In this document: positions 15,336 to 23,845 of the stretch, piece by piece
Layout: each line of letters opens with the position of its first letter
Position numbering within the stretch: the first letter of the stretch is position 1
Assembly: GCA_937934655.1 (NCBI GenBank)
Contig: CALGZB010000054.1
Coordinates: forward strand, 1-40,509
Length of the DNA stretch: 40,509 nucleotides
Reading direction: 5' to 3'
From: an uncultured Acidimicrobiales bacterium
GTDB lineage: Bacteria > Actinomycetota > Acidimicrobiia > Acidimicrobiales > SHLQ01
Made by a program: the position numbers and the translations under genes
Notes under the pieces: generated by a model
The model's database searches: none
Told to the model about the DNA's origin: nothing
What the model saw: the letters and a program-made list of their open reading frames with translations, nothing else

Positions 15336-17720
15336 CTAGAGGGTGATGGCGCTGACCTTCTCGAAGGTTTCGAGATCGTTGGCCTGGAGGGTGCTTTGTG
15401 AGACCGTCCAGAGGTTGTCGCCGATGACCAGCGAGCGGGTTATCGAATCCTGGTAGGAGTCGAGCCAGCACATCTCGATCCGATCAGCATCGCCAAGTTC
15501 CAGACCTTCGACCGGACCGAACCAGTTGTCGAGTTCGCCGGCGGGGATCCGTTCGCAGCTGTAGCCGCTATAGCCGCCACGTTGGTCGGCGGTACAGGCC
15601 AACATGACACTGTTGTCGCCTTCCTCGTTGAGGATGTACCAGAGTTCGTTGTCCCGGCTTGCGTCTTCGGCAAGGTCGGCCGAGGTGAGGCGGCGGCAGT
15701 CGGTTTGTCCGGTTGCCTCATCGTCGATGTGGCTGATCCGGCTCTCCTCGGTGATGGTGCCGTCGGCGATGGTGAGCGCTACTGCGCCGAAGAACCCGTC
15801 GGTGAACTCGTCGCCGCCACCGTTGCCCCATTGCTGGATCGGGATGACCAGGAGGTTCTTGTCGGCCCACCAGAGCACGGAGCGGTGATCCCACTCGGCT
15901 TCGGTATAGCTGTTCTCGAGGACCCAGGTGTCGAGTGCAGCGGGAGCCGCAAGGTCTGCAACATCAAACAGGGTCACTTTGGTTCCCTGTGTACGGCCGT
16001 CGTCGGTGGCTTCCTGACCGATACCGACCACCAGGGTGTCGCTGATGGGGTGCAGGTAGCCGGAGTAGCCGGTGATCTTGAGTTCGCCAAGGATCGCTGG
16101 GTTGGCCGGATCGGCGAGATCGACGGTGTACAGCGGGTCGGTCTGGCGGAACGTGACCACATAGGCGAGATCGCCGACGTAACGAACCGAGAAGATCTGT
16201 TCGCCTTCGCCCATGCCGCCGACATGGCCAAGTTGCACGAGCTGATCGCCCTGCTGCTCGAAGGTGGTGATGGAGCTGATGCTCGACTCGGCGCTGCTCC
16301 ATGGGGATCCTTCGGTGGTGGCTACCCGAAAGACGTCCTTGTACTCCGACATCGAGAACTGGTTGAGGAGCGAGCCATCAACCGAACCCGAGGCCTGGTA
16401 CTCGGCAGCGGCGCCGACGGGTGTCGAGAACTTGTGGATCGAGGTCGACCAGTCGTCGTCGGCACGGAACTCGGGGTCTTCCCAGCTTCGTGGGTCGATC
16501 CAGCTGTTGGTGGTTACGTAGAGCGCCTCGGTCGAGGCGTAGACCGTGCGGCCCTCGCTAAGTACCGATGAGCTGGTCGATGCTGCCAGGGGAGTGCTGG
16601 TGTCGATGCTCACAACCGACAGGGCGCCGAAGCCGGCGAAGTCGTTGGGCTGATGTACCTGGTCGCATTCGGAAAGAAGGCCAGTGGTGACTTCGCCGTT
16701 TGCGACGAGCGAGTAGGCAGGGAGCCAATCTTCGAGCGTCGATTCGGCGATGACCTCTTTGTTCGTCTTGATTGCTGTTTCTTCAGCCTTCTCATTGTTG
16801 GCACCCGGTGAAACGAACCCGAGGTCGTTGGGGAAAGTGCTGACGACGAAGCGAAGATCGGAACCGACCAGACGGGCGCTTACCGAGTAGCCCTCGATAT
16901 GGAGGCTGCGAATTCCGGGGCTGGCTTCGGCATCGGAAAGGTCGACTTCACGAATGACCGTGCTTTGGACGTAGTAGCTATCGCCGGAAGGACCGTCGCT
17001 GGAGGAACTGTCGCTGCTGTCGGAGGAGGAGGGAAGTGCTCCGTTGCCTTCGCCGATGACGTACACCTTGGTGTTGCCGTCGGCATCGGTGGCGATGAAC
17101 ATCTGGTGGAACCATGAGTTGACGGCACCCTCGGTGAGTCCGATGTCCTGCACTCGCTCGGGTGTATCGCCAGAGACATCGACGATGATGAGGCGGGAGT
17201 CTTTGAGGATGTAGACATGCTTGCCATCGGTCTTCACCATGTCGGGCTCATCGACTCCCAACTCCTGAACGTTGGTGGTGGAGAACTCGCTGTCGCCACC
17301 TTCGCCGCCTGCCGTATCGGATGTGGATTCAGCTGCTGGTTGGGCGCCACCGTCGGAATCGGCACCAGAGTCGCTGCTTGACTCGTCTTCCATCGCCTCC
17401 TCCTCCATCACGCCCTCGCGGTAGTACCCGCCGCCGTTGAGGCCCCAGGGTCCAACTCGTTCGCTGGCCTCAGTCTTGAGGTGATCGAGAATCGCGCTGC
17501 ACTCAGCGAATGGTTTGAGCGCTGCGACCAGACTGATGTCGGCGTCGTTCAAGTCGACGACATCAGAGTCGGACCCGTCGGTGTCACCCGTCCCATCAGT
17601 AGTTTCGGGTCCATCGGTCGATGGCGGGTTGCCAACCGGATCGTTCGAACTCGAACAGGCCGACGCCAGCATGACTGCGCTGATCAAAAGGGTAAGGAGT
17701 CGGGTGAGTGGGGTGCTCAT
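15336..17720 (-). CDS. Large secreted lipoprotein with C-terminal beta-propeller domain
   Basis: This 794-aa exported lipoprotein has a signal peptide MSTPLTRLLTLLISAVMLAS followed by C22. A Ser/Asp/Gly-rich linker (about 23-140) precedes a propeller domain resembling PF09826 (Beta_propel), starting at about residue 155 with NVQELGVDEPDMVKTDG and HVYILKDSRLIIVDVS. A second acidic Ser run (SDSSDSSSSDGPSGDS) sits in a loop at about 235. Later repeats include GEGEQIFSVRYVGDLAYVVTF and a GYSGYLHPI blade. The ATG at 17720 is chosen because it starts the signal peptide and has GGAG about 8 nt upstream; the longer frame to 17792 does not look like a leader. Its ligand is unknown. Confidence 0.9.
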   Translation of the reverse strand: MSTPLTRLLTLLISAVMLASACSSSNDPVGNPPSTDGPETTDGTGDTDGSDSDVVDLNDADISLVAALKPFAECSAILDHLKTEASERVGPWGLNGGGYYREGVMEEEAMEDESSSDSGADSDGGAQPAAESTSDTAGGEGGDSEFSTTNVQELGVDEPDMVKTDGKHVYILKDSRLIIVDVSGDTPERVQDIGLTEGAVNSWFHQMFIATDADGNTKVYVIGEGNGALPSSSDSSDSSSSDGPSGDSYYVQSTVIREVDLSDAEASPGIRSLHIEGYSVSARLVGSDLRFVVSTFPNDLGFVSPGANNEKAEETAIKTNKEVIAESTLEDWLPAYSLVANGEVTTGLLSECDQVHQPNDFAGFGALSVVSIDTSTPLAASTSSSVLSEGRTVYASTEALYVTTNSWIDPRSWEDPEFRADDDWSTSIHKFSTPVGAAAEYQASGSVDGSLLNQFSMSEYKDVFRVATTEGSPWSSAESSISSITTFEQQGDQLVQLGHVGGMGEGEQIFSVRYVGDLAYVVTFRQTDPLYTVDLADPANPAILGELKITGYSGYLHPISDTLVVGIGQEATDDGRTQGTKVTLFDVADLAAPAALDTWVLENSYTEAEWDHRSVLWWADKNLLVIPIQQWGNGGGDEFTDGFFGAVALTIADGTITEESRISHIDDEATGQTDCRRLTSADLAEDASRDNELWYILNEEGDNSVMLACTADQRGGYSGYSCERIPAGELDNWFGPVEGLELGDADRIEMCWLDSYQDSITRSLVIGDNLWTVSQSTLQANDLETFEKVSAITL

Positions 17721-17973
17721 GGGAAGGGTCTCCAAGGCTGGATGCAGAGTTGGTGCAAGATGGTTGTTGCGCATTGGACGTTGAGACTCCATCGGTTGGT
17801 TCCCGAATCATCCAAACATCTTCAAAAAAAGTCTGGAATGAGTCGTTTGGCCTAATGCGCCTGTATTGGTAGCGCCTTAGGACGTACCCTCGGTGTTTGC
17901 ATGTCCTTCTGTGTGCATTCATATCCAAGCGATAGGCTCCCGCGGCCTTGATCCATCAACCCAGGATGACCGG

Positions 17974-18930
17974 ATGATCCGTCGAATCATGCTGGTTGGG
18001 GTGCTCGTGGTGTTCGCCGCGGCGTACTACATGGCGATGATGCGTTGGACATGGCCATGGCGCCCCGCCACATGGATCTACTACTTCGTGCAGTACCCGA
18101 TCCGTCATGCGGCAAAGGCATTGTTCCTGGGTGCACTGGTGTTCGTGCCGCTCGAACTCTTCGCCCGGCGCCACGACAAAGCGCTGCTCCGGCCGGGCAT
18201 CGTCACCGACGTCCTGCATGCCACCATGTCGATCATCTTGGCCGGCATCCCGCTCTACTTCCTTGCCGGACTCATCAGCCAGGCGAGCCTCGACGTCAGC
18301 GCCGACTTCATCACGAGCCAGCCTCGCTGGCTGCAACTCGTCGAGGCGATGTTCCTGCGCGAGTTCCTCGTGTACTGGGCCCACCGAACAACCCACATGA
18401 TTCCGGTGCTGTGGCGGTTCCATGAGGTGCACCACTCGTCGCCCGATCTCGACTGGCTGTCAGCCGTCCGTCGCCACCCCGTCGACCTGCTCTGGGTCAC
18501 GCTCTTCCTGGTAGTGCCGCTTGGGCTTACCGGGTTCCAGGCGGTTGACGTTGCCTTCGTGTACGTCGCCTCGGAAGCATGGGCGTTTTACATCCACAGC
18601 AATACCCGCTGGCGGTTCCACTTCTTTGGCCCGGTCCTGGTGTCGGCCGAATATCACCACTGGCATCACGTATCGGCCCGCGAAGATCACGACAAAAACT
18701 ACGGCGAGTTCACCGGCATCTTCGACGTCTTGTTCGGCACGTACCTCTTGCCCGCCGATCGTCGCCCCGATGACTACGGCACCGACGGGAACCTCCCCAA
18801 CGGATTCGTCGACCAGATGGTTGCGCCCTTTCTTCCAGCACGGCGCAATCCGTCGCTTCGCTCTCTTTCTTCTCGCAGGCGCAATCCGTCGCTTCGCTCC
18901 TCGATGCGCGCTGCTGAACGCGAGCGCTGA
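17974..18930 (+). CDS. Sterol desaturase/fatty acid hydroxylase family membrane protein
   Basis: This 318-aa di-iron membrane protein has hydrophobic helices at about 5-22, 45-65, 80-102 and 165-200. All three histidine clusters are present: H137-x3-H141 (HRTTH), H150-x2-HH154 (HEVHH) and HH-W-HH at 228-232. The family hydroxylates or desaturates sterols, fatty acids or carotenoids; the substrate here is unknown. The ATG at 17974 starts a typical first helix. The last 30 residues or so are a basic RRNPSLRS repeat that looks unrelated to the enzyme and is encoded by a duplicated 22-bp element. The gene is divergent from the propeller lipoprotein. Confidence 0.88.
   Translation: MIRRIMLVGVLVVFAAAYYMAMMRWTWPWRPATWIYYFVQYPIRHAAKALFLGALVFVPLELFARRHDKALLRPGIVTDVLHATMSIILAGIPLYFLAGLISQASLDVSADFITSQPRWLQLVEAMFLREFLVYWAHRTTHMIPVLWRFHEVHHSSPDLDWLSAVRRHPVDLLWVTLFLVVPLGLTGFQAVDVAFVYVASEAWAFYIHSNTRWRFHFFGPVLVSAEYHHWHHVSAREDHDKNYGEFTGIFDVLFGTYLLPADRRPDDYGTDGNLPNGFVDQMVAPFLPARRNPSLRSLSSRRRNPSLRSSMRAAERER
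18842..18899 (+). repeat. 22-bp direct repeat inside the desaturase C-terminus
   Basis: Two identical 22-bp copies (GGCGCAATCCGTCGCTTCGC plus TC) lie at 18842-18863 and 18878-18899, 36 bp apart. They are in frame and encode RRNPSLRS twice. The same style of Cys/Ser/Arg-codon-rich sequence (CGCTCG, CTTCGCTC) continues past the stop to about 18990. Confidence 0.88.
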
Positions 18931-19002
18931 CCCGTCGCTCGTCCCTCGCTCGTTGCCTCTCACCCGCGCTGGCGCTCTCTAGCCCCAACGCTCTCCGCCC
19001 AT

Positions 19003-19359
19003 CTAGTAGCTGGCTGGAAGTCCGGTTTCTGGTAGCTCGTAGGCTTCTTCCGCTACTGGCAGCGGAGACCATGCTTCTCTAGCCGTGAGGAGCTCGTGGG
19101 TGCCGAACACCGCTAGTGCAGCGGTAAGTGGCAGCAAGCTCATCGAAATGGTTTGGTCGTACGCCTGGGAGACAATTGCCCACGTCAGGCAACCGGGCAA
19201 AACACTCCACCCGACTACTTCGAGTACCCGGGCGCGTTCTCTGGTGATCTCTCTTGCGCACACGATGAGCAGGGGAAGGAGGGCGACGACGATACAAATC
19301 ACCGACATCGCTTGAAGATTACCCGCCGTGATGAGCCGATTTAGGTGGTACTCGAGCAC
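19003..19359 (-). CDS. Hypothetical small membrane protein
   Basis: This 118-aa frame starts at GTG. It contains three hydrophobic stretches, at about residues 16-35, 47-66 and 71-88, each ending in charged residues (CAREITRERAR, SQAYDQ, THELLTAREAW). A short acidic tail ends in LPETGLPASY. No family is recognised and no ribosome-binding site is obvious. Support comes from membrane-like composition and lack of any competing gene on either strand. It lies downstream of leuD on the same strand, 58 bp after the leuD stop, and could be read from the leu transcript. Confidence 0.55.
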   Translation of the reverse strand: MLEYHLNRLITAGNLQAMSVICIVVALLPLLIVCAREITRERARVLEVVGWSVLPGCLTWAIVSQAYDQTISMSLLPLTAALAVFGTHELLTAREAWSPLPVAEEAYELPETGLPASY

Positions 19360-19417
19360 GATTGAAATATCGGCGTAATCGACGGTCGACCTAAAGCTCT
19401 TTCTTGCCTATGGGCGT

Positions 19418-20002
19418 CTAGGCCATATATGACGGGCGAGAACCTTCGAACGAACCGATCTTGTCGACCTGTTGCATGGTGATACCAATGTCATCGAGGC
19501 CGTTGAGGAGTCGGTGCCGAATGGACTCGGAAAGGTCAAACGTCGAGGCCAGCCCAATCGCAGGGGCCTCGATGGTTGCTCGTTCGACATCGATGGTGAT
19601 CTCGAGCGTCGGGTCGGCCTGAACCGCGGCCATAAGTGTTTCTGCCGTTGCGGTATCGACCTCGACCGGCACGAGTCCGTTCTTCGTGGAGTTGTTCTTG
19701 AAGATCGGGCCGAAGCGGGGCGAAATGACTGCTGCGAAGCCGTACTGCTGGATCGCCCAAACCGCGTGTTCGCGCGACGAGCCAGTGCCGAAGTTGGGGC
19801 CGCCGAGCAGAATGTTTGCGCCGGCGTACTCCTCGTTGTTGAGGACAAAGTCCTCACCATCGCGCCACTCTGAGAAGAGGCCCTTTTCGAACCCGGTGCG
19901 TTCGACTCGCTTGAGCCAATCGCTTGGGATGATCTGGTCGGTGTCGACATCGGATCGATCAAGCGGAACTGCGGTTCCTTGCACAATTGCTACTGGTTCC
20001 AT
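19418..20002 (-). CDS. leuD: 3-isopropylmalate dehydratase small subunit
   Basis: This 194-aa swivelling-domain subunit of isopropylmalate isomerase contains DRSDVDTDQIIPSDWLKRV at the N-terminus and the substrate-binding loop GGPNFGTGSSREHAVWAI. The length is normal. With LeuC it interconverts 2- and 3-isopropylmalate, and in the citramalate route it isomerises citramalate to 3-methylmalate. The ATG lies 12 bp after the leuC stop with an AAGAAGAA box between them, so the two are one operon. The order leuC-leuD is usual in actinobacteria. Confidence 0.96.
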   Translation of the reverse strand: MEPVAIVQGTAVPLDRSDVDTDQIIPSDWLKRVERTGFEKGLFSEWRDGEDFVLNNEEYAGANILLGGPNFGTGSSREHAVWAIQQYGFAAVISPRFGPIFKNNSTKNGLVPVEVDTATAETLMAAVQADPTLEITIDVERATIEAPAIGLASTFDLSESIRHRLLNGLDDIGITMQQVDKIGSFEGSRPSYMA

Positions 20003-20014
20003 GATGTTCTTCTT

Positions 20015-21457
20015 TCAGTCGAGGTCGGCCGGAGTGGCGAACGTACCGGCGATTGCGGTGGCGGCGGCTACGGCCGGCGACACGAGGTGGGTACGTCCGC
20101 CGCGTCCTTGACGGCCTTCAAAGTTGCGGTTGCTGGTGCTTGCGCTGCGCTCGCCGGGGGCGAGCTTGTCGGGGTTCATGGCAAGGCACATTGAGCAGCC
20201 CGGTTCACGCCAGTCGAAGCCAGCTTCGATGAAGATGGTGTGGAGGCCCTCTTCTTCTGCCTGCTTCTTCACCAGGCCGGAGCCGGGGACGACGAGCGTC
20301 CGCATGCCGTCTTTGACTTTGCGGCCCTTCGCAACCGCAGCTGCGGCTCGAAGGTCTTCGATGCGGCTGTTGGTGCACGAGCCGATGAACACGGTGTCGA
20401 CCGGGACATCTTTCAGTGGAGTTCCGGCGGTGAGGCCCATGTACTCGAGTGCTCGAGCAGCGGCGTCGCTTGCACCCGGGTCCTCGAAGCTCGCTGGGTC
20501 GGGAACGTCTGCGGAGATCGGCAGCACCTGGCCGGGGTTGGTTCCCCAGGTCATGTACGGAACGATGTCGGCGCCGTCGATGATAATTTCGCGGTCGTAG
20601 GTTGCGCCTTCGTCGGACCGGAGGGTCTTCCAGTCGGCGACGGCGGCATCCCACTCGGCGCCGCTCGGAGCGTTGGGGCGGCCCTTGAGGTACTCGAACG
20701 TGGTGTCGTCGGGGGCGATCATGCCGGCCTTGGCGCCGAATTCGATCGACATGTTGCAGACCGTCATGCGGCCTTCCATCGAAAGTGCTTCAATGACCGG
20801 GCCGCGGAACTCGGCGATAGCGCCGATGCCGCCGCCGGTGTCGGCTGCACCGAGGATGGCGAGCACCACATCTTTGGCGGTCGAGCCCTCGGGGAGTTCG
20901 CCGTTGACCGTGATGGCCATGGTTTCTTGGGCGGACTGCTGAAGGGTTTGGGTGGCGAGCACGTGCTCGACCTCGCTGGTGCCGATACCAAACGCGAGCG
21001 CACCAAAGGCGCCGTGCGTGCTGGTGTGGCTATCGCCGCAGACCACGGTCATGCCGGGCTGGGTAAGCCCGAGCTCCGGGCCGATGACGTGAACGATTCC
21101 CTGGTTGATGTCGCCCATCGAGTAGAGCTTCACGCCGAACTCGTCGCAGTTCTTGCGCAGGGTGTCGACCTGGGCCTTGCTGACCGGGTCGGCGATGGGC
21201 TGGTCGATGTCGGCGGTAGGAACGTTGTGGTCTTCGGTGGCCACGGTGAGCTCGGGGCGACGGATCGGGCGGTTGGTAAGACGAAGCCCGTCGAATGCCT
21301 GTGGCGAGGTCACTTCGTGAACGAGGTGAAGGTCGATATACAGCAGCGACGGTTCGCCCTCGGCGGCGTGAACGACGTGACGGTCCCACACCTTCTCGAT
21401 GATGGTCCGTGGACCATTCTCGATGTTGGTCTTCGGACCAGTGGTTTCTTCGCTCAT
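20015..21457 (-). CDS. leuC: 3-isopropylmalate dehydratase large subunit
   Basis: This 480-aa aconitase-type subunit carries the 4Fe-4S cluster. It has [15 protein letters not shown] near the N-terminus, [32 protein letters not shown], and the cluster cysteines in FIGSCTNSR and CSMCLAMN. The start is ATG 21457, with a GAGGAG box about 8 nt upstream; the open frame runs further but crosses the divergent regulator gene. It works with LeuD in leucine synthesis and probably in the CimA pathway encoded 5 kb away. The 60-bp gap to the divergent iclR-type gene contains a palindrome that is a probable operator. Confidence 0.97.
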   Translation of the reverse strand: MSEETTGPKTNIENGPRTIIEKVWDRHVVHAAEGEPSLLYIDLHLVHEVTSPQAFDGLRLTNRPIRRPELTVATEDHNVPTADIDQPIADPVSKAQVDTLRKNCDEFGVKLYSMGDINQGIVHVIGPELGLTQPGMTVVCGDSHTSTHGAFGALAFGIGTSEVEHVLATQTLQQSAQETMAITVNGELPEGSTAKDVVLAILGAADTGGGIGAIAEFRGPVIEALSMEGRMTVCNMSIEFGAKAGMIAPDDTTFEYLKGRPNAPSGAEWDAAVADWKTLRSDEGATYDREIIIDGADIVPYMTWGTNPGQVLPISADVPDPASFEDPGASDAAARALEYMGLTAGTPLKDVPVDTVFIGSCTNSRIEDLRAAAAVAKGRKVKDGMRTLVVPGSGLVKKQAEEEGLHTIFIEAGFDWREPGCSMCLAMNPDKLAPGERSASTSNRNFEGRQGRGGRTHLVSPAVAAATAIAGTFATPADLD

Positions 21458-21486
21458 GGAGCGGCTCCTCAAGTTAGCGCTTGACT

Positions 21487-21503
21487 GTCTCATATATTGA
21501 GAC
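21487..21503. promoter_or_regulatory. Palindromic operator between leuC and the IclR regulator
   Basis: GTCTCATATATTGAGAC has perfect 6-bp arms (GTCTCA/TGAGAC) around a 5-bp A/T centre. It lies 30 bp upstream of leuC and 15 bp upstream of the regulator start. NdgR/LtbR-type IclR regulators bind the same intergenic position beside leuCD in Streptomyces and Corynebacterium. Binding here is inferred. Confidence 0.65.
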
Positions 21504-21517
21504 GACAATCTTGACTT

Positions 21518-22189
21518 ATGGGACACATCGTAAGCGCGGTTGGCGTCGTTGACAAGGCGATGGTCGTCGTGGGCGCCGTCGAAGCGAAACCGCTGTCGTT
21601 GGCCGAACTCGTCGAAGCGACCGGATTCAGCCGCGCCACTACTCACCGGCTCGCAGGCTCGCTCGAAGCACACGGACTGCTCCGACGCGAGACCGACGGT
21701 CGCTACACGCTCGGCGGCCGATTTATCAGCCTTGGCAAGACCGCTGAGGACGGCTTCCCGCTCGCCGAGGTTGCACTGCCCTCGCTTCAACGACTCGTCG
21801 CAGAAACCGGCGAATCGGCTCAGCTCTATGTTCGCCAAGGCGACTCTCGTATCTGTATTGCCTCGGTGGAATCACCTCACGGCCTCCGAACCATCGTCGA
21901 GCGCGGAGCGGTCCTTCCTCTTACCGCAGGTTCGGGAGGCAAGGTCCTCCTAGGCGACATCCTCAGCGCTACGGTCCAGAAACAGGGATGGGTCGACAGC
22001 GTCGCCGAACGCGAGGCCGGTGTCGCAAGCGTCAGCTCGCCCGTCACGGTCGACGGATCGGTCGTGGCTGCGGTCAGCGTCAGCGGGCCCATCGAACGCA
22101 TCGGTACCCGTCCCGGGAAGGTCCACGGGCAAGCCGTTCTCGAAGCGGCAAGCACCATCGCCCACGACGCCCAAAGAATGGGGCTGTAA
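21518..22189 (+). CDS. IclR-family regulator of leucine genes (NdgR/LtbR-like)
   Basis: This 223-aa regulator has an N-terminal winged helix (about 5-65: [30 protein letters not shown]) and an IclR effector domain (about 80-220). The effector domain carries [24 protein letters not shown] and [15 protein letters not shown] divergent neighbour of leuCD is the signature position of the actinobacterial NdgR/LtbR group, which senses amino-acid supply and controls leucine and other amino-acid genes. That role is inferred from context. The ATG follows the palindrome by 15 bp and has no ribosome-binding site. The stop codon lies within a 23-bp tandem duplication. Confidence 0.9.
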   Translation: MGHIVSAVGVVDKAMVVVGAVEAKPLSLAELVEATGFSRATTHRLAGSLEAHGLLRRETDGRYTLGGRFISLGKTAEDGFPLAEVALPSLQRLVAETGESAQLYVRQGDSRICIASVESPHGLRTIVERGAVLPLTAGSGGKVLLGDILSATVQKQGWVDSVAEREAGVASVSSPVTVDGSVVAAVSVSGPIERIGTRPGKVHGQAVLEAASTIAHDAQRMGL

Positions 22190-22223
22190 GTAATCCGAAA
22201 ATGGGGCTTTAAGTAATTCGGAA
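22178..22223 (+). repeat. 23-bp tandem duplication across the iclR-type stop codon
   Basis: Units 22178-22200 and 22201-22223 match at 20 of 23 positions. Each contains ATGGGGCT, a TAAGTAAT stretch and a CCGAAA/TCGGAA end. The first copy holds the last three codons and the stop of the regulator gene. The second is non-coding and lies 21 bp before the next start codon. Confidence 0.85.
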
Positions 22224-22243
22224 GTCGCGACGATACCTACATC

Positions 22244-23476
22244 GTGGATGACATCGAAGTGATCAACCCCGTACCGCTCACCGAACTCATTGGTGACGCT
22301 ATTCGCCTCAGTCGACTCGACGGCAGCCGTGCCGCCGTTCTCGCCTGCGTTGGACAGATCGACGGCGAGGACGCCGACGAAGAATCCAACCAAGTTCTCG
22401 GCGAACGACTCGAACGCGTCCTGCGCGACGGCGATCATCTTCGCCCGTACCGCAACGGATGGGTCGTCATCAGCGCCGACATCGTCGATGCCAAGGCTCT
22501 CGGCCCGGTCATCGAACGAGTCCTCGAAGCGCTCGAACAACCAATCCGCACCTTCGGCGAACCCCAAAAGGTGAAGGCCGCAATCGGCATGGCCTTGGGC
22601 GACCGAAGCCAAGACGGCGAATCACTGCTGCTCGGCGCCGACCTCGCCCTCGAAGCCGCCCGCTCACGTGGCGGCGGCGTTGAATCGCTCGAACCAAACC
22701 TCGGCGAAGCCATCTCGGCCCGCCTTCGTGACGAGACCGACCTCGATCACTCGATCGGCAGCGAACGGTTCGTCCTCTTCCACCAGCCAATCGTTCCGCT
22801 GGGCGAAAACTGGAACCTGCCACGCGGCGTCGAAGTGCTCGCCCGCTGGCTCCACCCAGAAGACGGACTCGTCGGACCAAACCGTTTCATCCCCGTCGCC
22901 GAAATCACCGGCCAGATGATCAGCCTCGGCCAGGAACTCATTCGCCTCGCCTGCCGCGACCTGCGCCAGGTCGCATCCGAGAGCGCCTTCCTCTCCATGA
23001 ACCTCAGCCCGCAGCAACTCAGCGACCTGATGCTCACCTCTGATGTGCTTGAAGAACTCGAACGCAACGATGTTCCTGCCCAAGCCATGGCCTTCGAAAT
23101 CACCGAAGAAGCCCTCCTCGTGCCCGACTTCGATGTACTCGAAAACCTCGGCCGCCTGAGCGAAGCCGGCTGCAAGATCTTTCTCGACAACTTCGGTCGC
23201 GACGTTTCGAGTCTCGAGTCGTTCACCAAGATCCCACTCGACGCCATCAAGATCGACCATTCGCGAATTCGCCCTAATGTCGATGAGCGCTTTGTCGACA
23301 TGGTGGTCACCCTGGCCGACCGGCTCGGAATCCCCACCGTCGCCGAAGGCGTCGAAGACCCCGAACAACTCGCAACCCTCGTAAACCTCGGCGTCGACTA
23401 CGCCCAAGGCTTCGAAATCGCTGCTCCCCGGCCGCTCTTGGCCGAAGTCCCCGACGACATCGCAGACGTCGCGTAA
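22244..23476 (+). CDS. Degenerate GGDEF-EAL domain protein
   Basis: This 410-aa protein starts at GTG. Residues about 10-150 resemble a GGDEF fold without its signature: the active-site loop reads YRNGW, while AAIGMALGD and LLLGADLALEAARSRGGG match the later part. Residues 165-405 form an EAL domain. Conserved pieces are E197 in GVEVLARWLHP, SMNLSPQQL, FEITEEAL, IKIDHSRI, AEGVED and YAQGFEI. The metal-binding DDFG motif is D315-N316 (FLDNFGRDVSSL), a change that impairs catalysis in studied EAL enzymes. It is therefore more likely a cyclic-di-GMP receptor or weak phosphodiesterase. It has no membrane helix. Confidence 0.9.
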   Translation: MDDIEVINPVPLTELIGDAIRLSRLDGSRAAVLACVGQIDGEDADEESNQVLGERLERVLRDGDHLRPYRNGWVVISADIVDAKALGPVIERVLEALEQPIRTFGEPQKVKAAIGMALGDRSQDGESLLLGADLALEAARSRGGGVESLEPNLGEAISARLRDETDLDHSIGSERFVLFHQPIVPLGENWNLPRGVEVLARWLHPEDGLVGPNRFIPVAEITGQMISLGQELIRLACRDLRQVASESAFLSMNLSPQQLSDLMLTSDVLEELERNDVPAQAMAFEITEEALLVPDFDVLENLGRLSEAGCKIFLDNFGRDVSSLESFTKIPLDAIKIDHSRIRPNVDERFVDMVVTLADRLGIPTVAEGVEDPEQLATLVNLGVDYAQGFEIAAPRPLLAEVPDDIADVA

Positions 23477-23513
23477 CTTTTGGTCGTTCGCTCGCGAGCT
23501 CGCTCTCTCTGCG
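23477..23513 (+). repeat. Intergenic 37-bp repeat, copy A
   Basis: This 37-bp copy starts immediately after the EAL gene stop (CTTTTGGTCGTTCG, then the palindrome GCTCGCGAGC, then CTCTCTCTGCG). It matches copy B at 36 of 37 positions. Confidence 0.85.
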
Positions 23514-23574
23514 TTTCACTATGAGGCGCTAGCTCCAACCTCGGCCTCCGCCTTCGCTCCGGCACGACTCCCAT

Positions 23575-23611
23575 CTTTTGGTCGTTCGCTTGCGAGCTCG
23601 CTCTCTCTGCG
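23575..23611 (+). repeat. Intergenic 37-bp repeat, copy B
   Basis: Second copy of the 37-bp element, 98 bp after copy A, differing at one base (C to T in the palindrome core). The spacer and flanks are rich in CTTCGC and GCGAAG words. Confidence 0.85.
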
Positions 23612-23646
23612 CTTCGCGTCGGTTTCGCCTGCGGCAAAGCCCTTAC

Positions 23647-23665
23647 CGAGTTGCTTCGCAACTCG
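23647..23665. repeat. Small perfect hairpin between the EAL gene and the small membrane gene
   Basis: CGAGTTGC (23647-23654) and GCAACTCG (23658-23665) are perfect arms around a TTC loop. No T-run follows on either strand, so it is a weak terminator at best. It sits between two convergent genes. Confidence 0.6.
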
Positions 23666-23698
23666 CCTTGCTCGGACCGGTTGAGGTCCCGACGCCTT

Positions 23699-23845
23699 CT
23701 ACTCGTCTACGCCGGTGATTGATGGTGGTGGCGGGTTTTCTGAGGTGTCGGTTGCGACGATGAAGATCGCTCCGAAGATGAGGACGACGCCGATAACAAC
23801 TGCGGGGATAAGCCAGCGGGGGAGAGGCGGTTTCTGATCGGTCAT
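23699..23845 (-). CDS. 48-aa single-helix membrane protein
   Basis: This short frame encodes MTDQKPPLPRW, a hydrophobic helix at about residues 12-31 (LIPAVVIGVVLIFGAIFIVA), and a polar Pro-rich tail ending SITGVDE. The start codon overlaps the stop of the upstream hydrolase gene as ATGA (23845-23842), the usual sign of translational coupling. That overlap and the clean membrane-protein pattern are the main support. It would sit in the cytoplasmic membrane with a short outer tail. No family is recognised. Confidence 0.75.
   Translation of the reverse strand: MTDQKPPLPRWLIPAVVIGVVLIFGAIFIVATDTSENPPPPSITGVDE

Noticed and set aside
15582-16571. Plus-strand open frame, about 329 codons
   Set aside because: Shadow of the beta-propeller lipoprotein gene.
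20240-21484. Plus-strand open frame, about 414 codons, across leuC
   Set aside because: Antisense to leuC with low-complexity Gly/Val/Asp composition and no domain.
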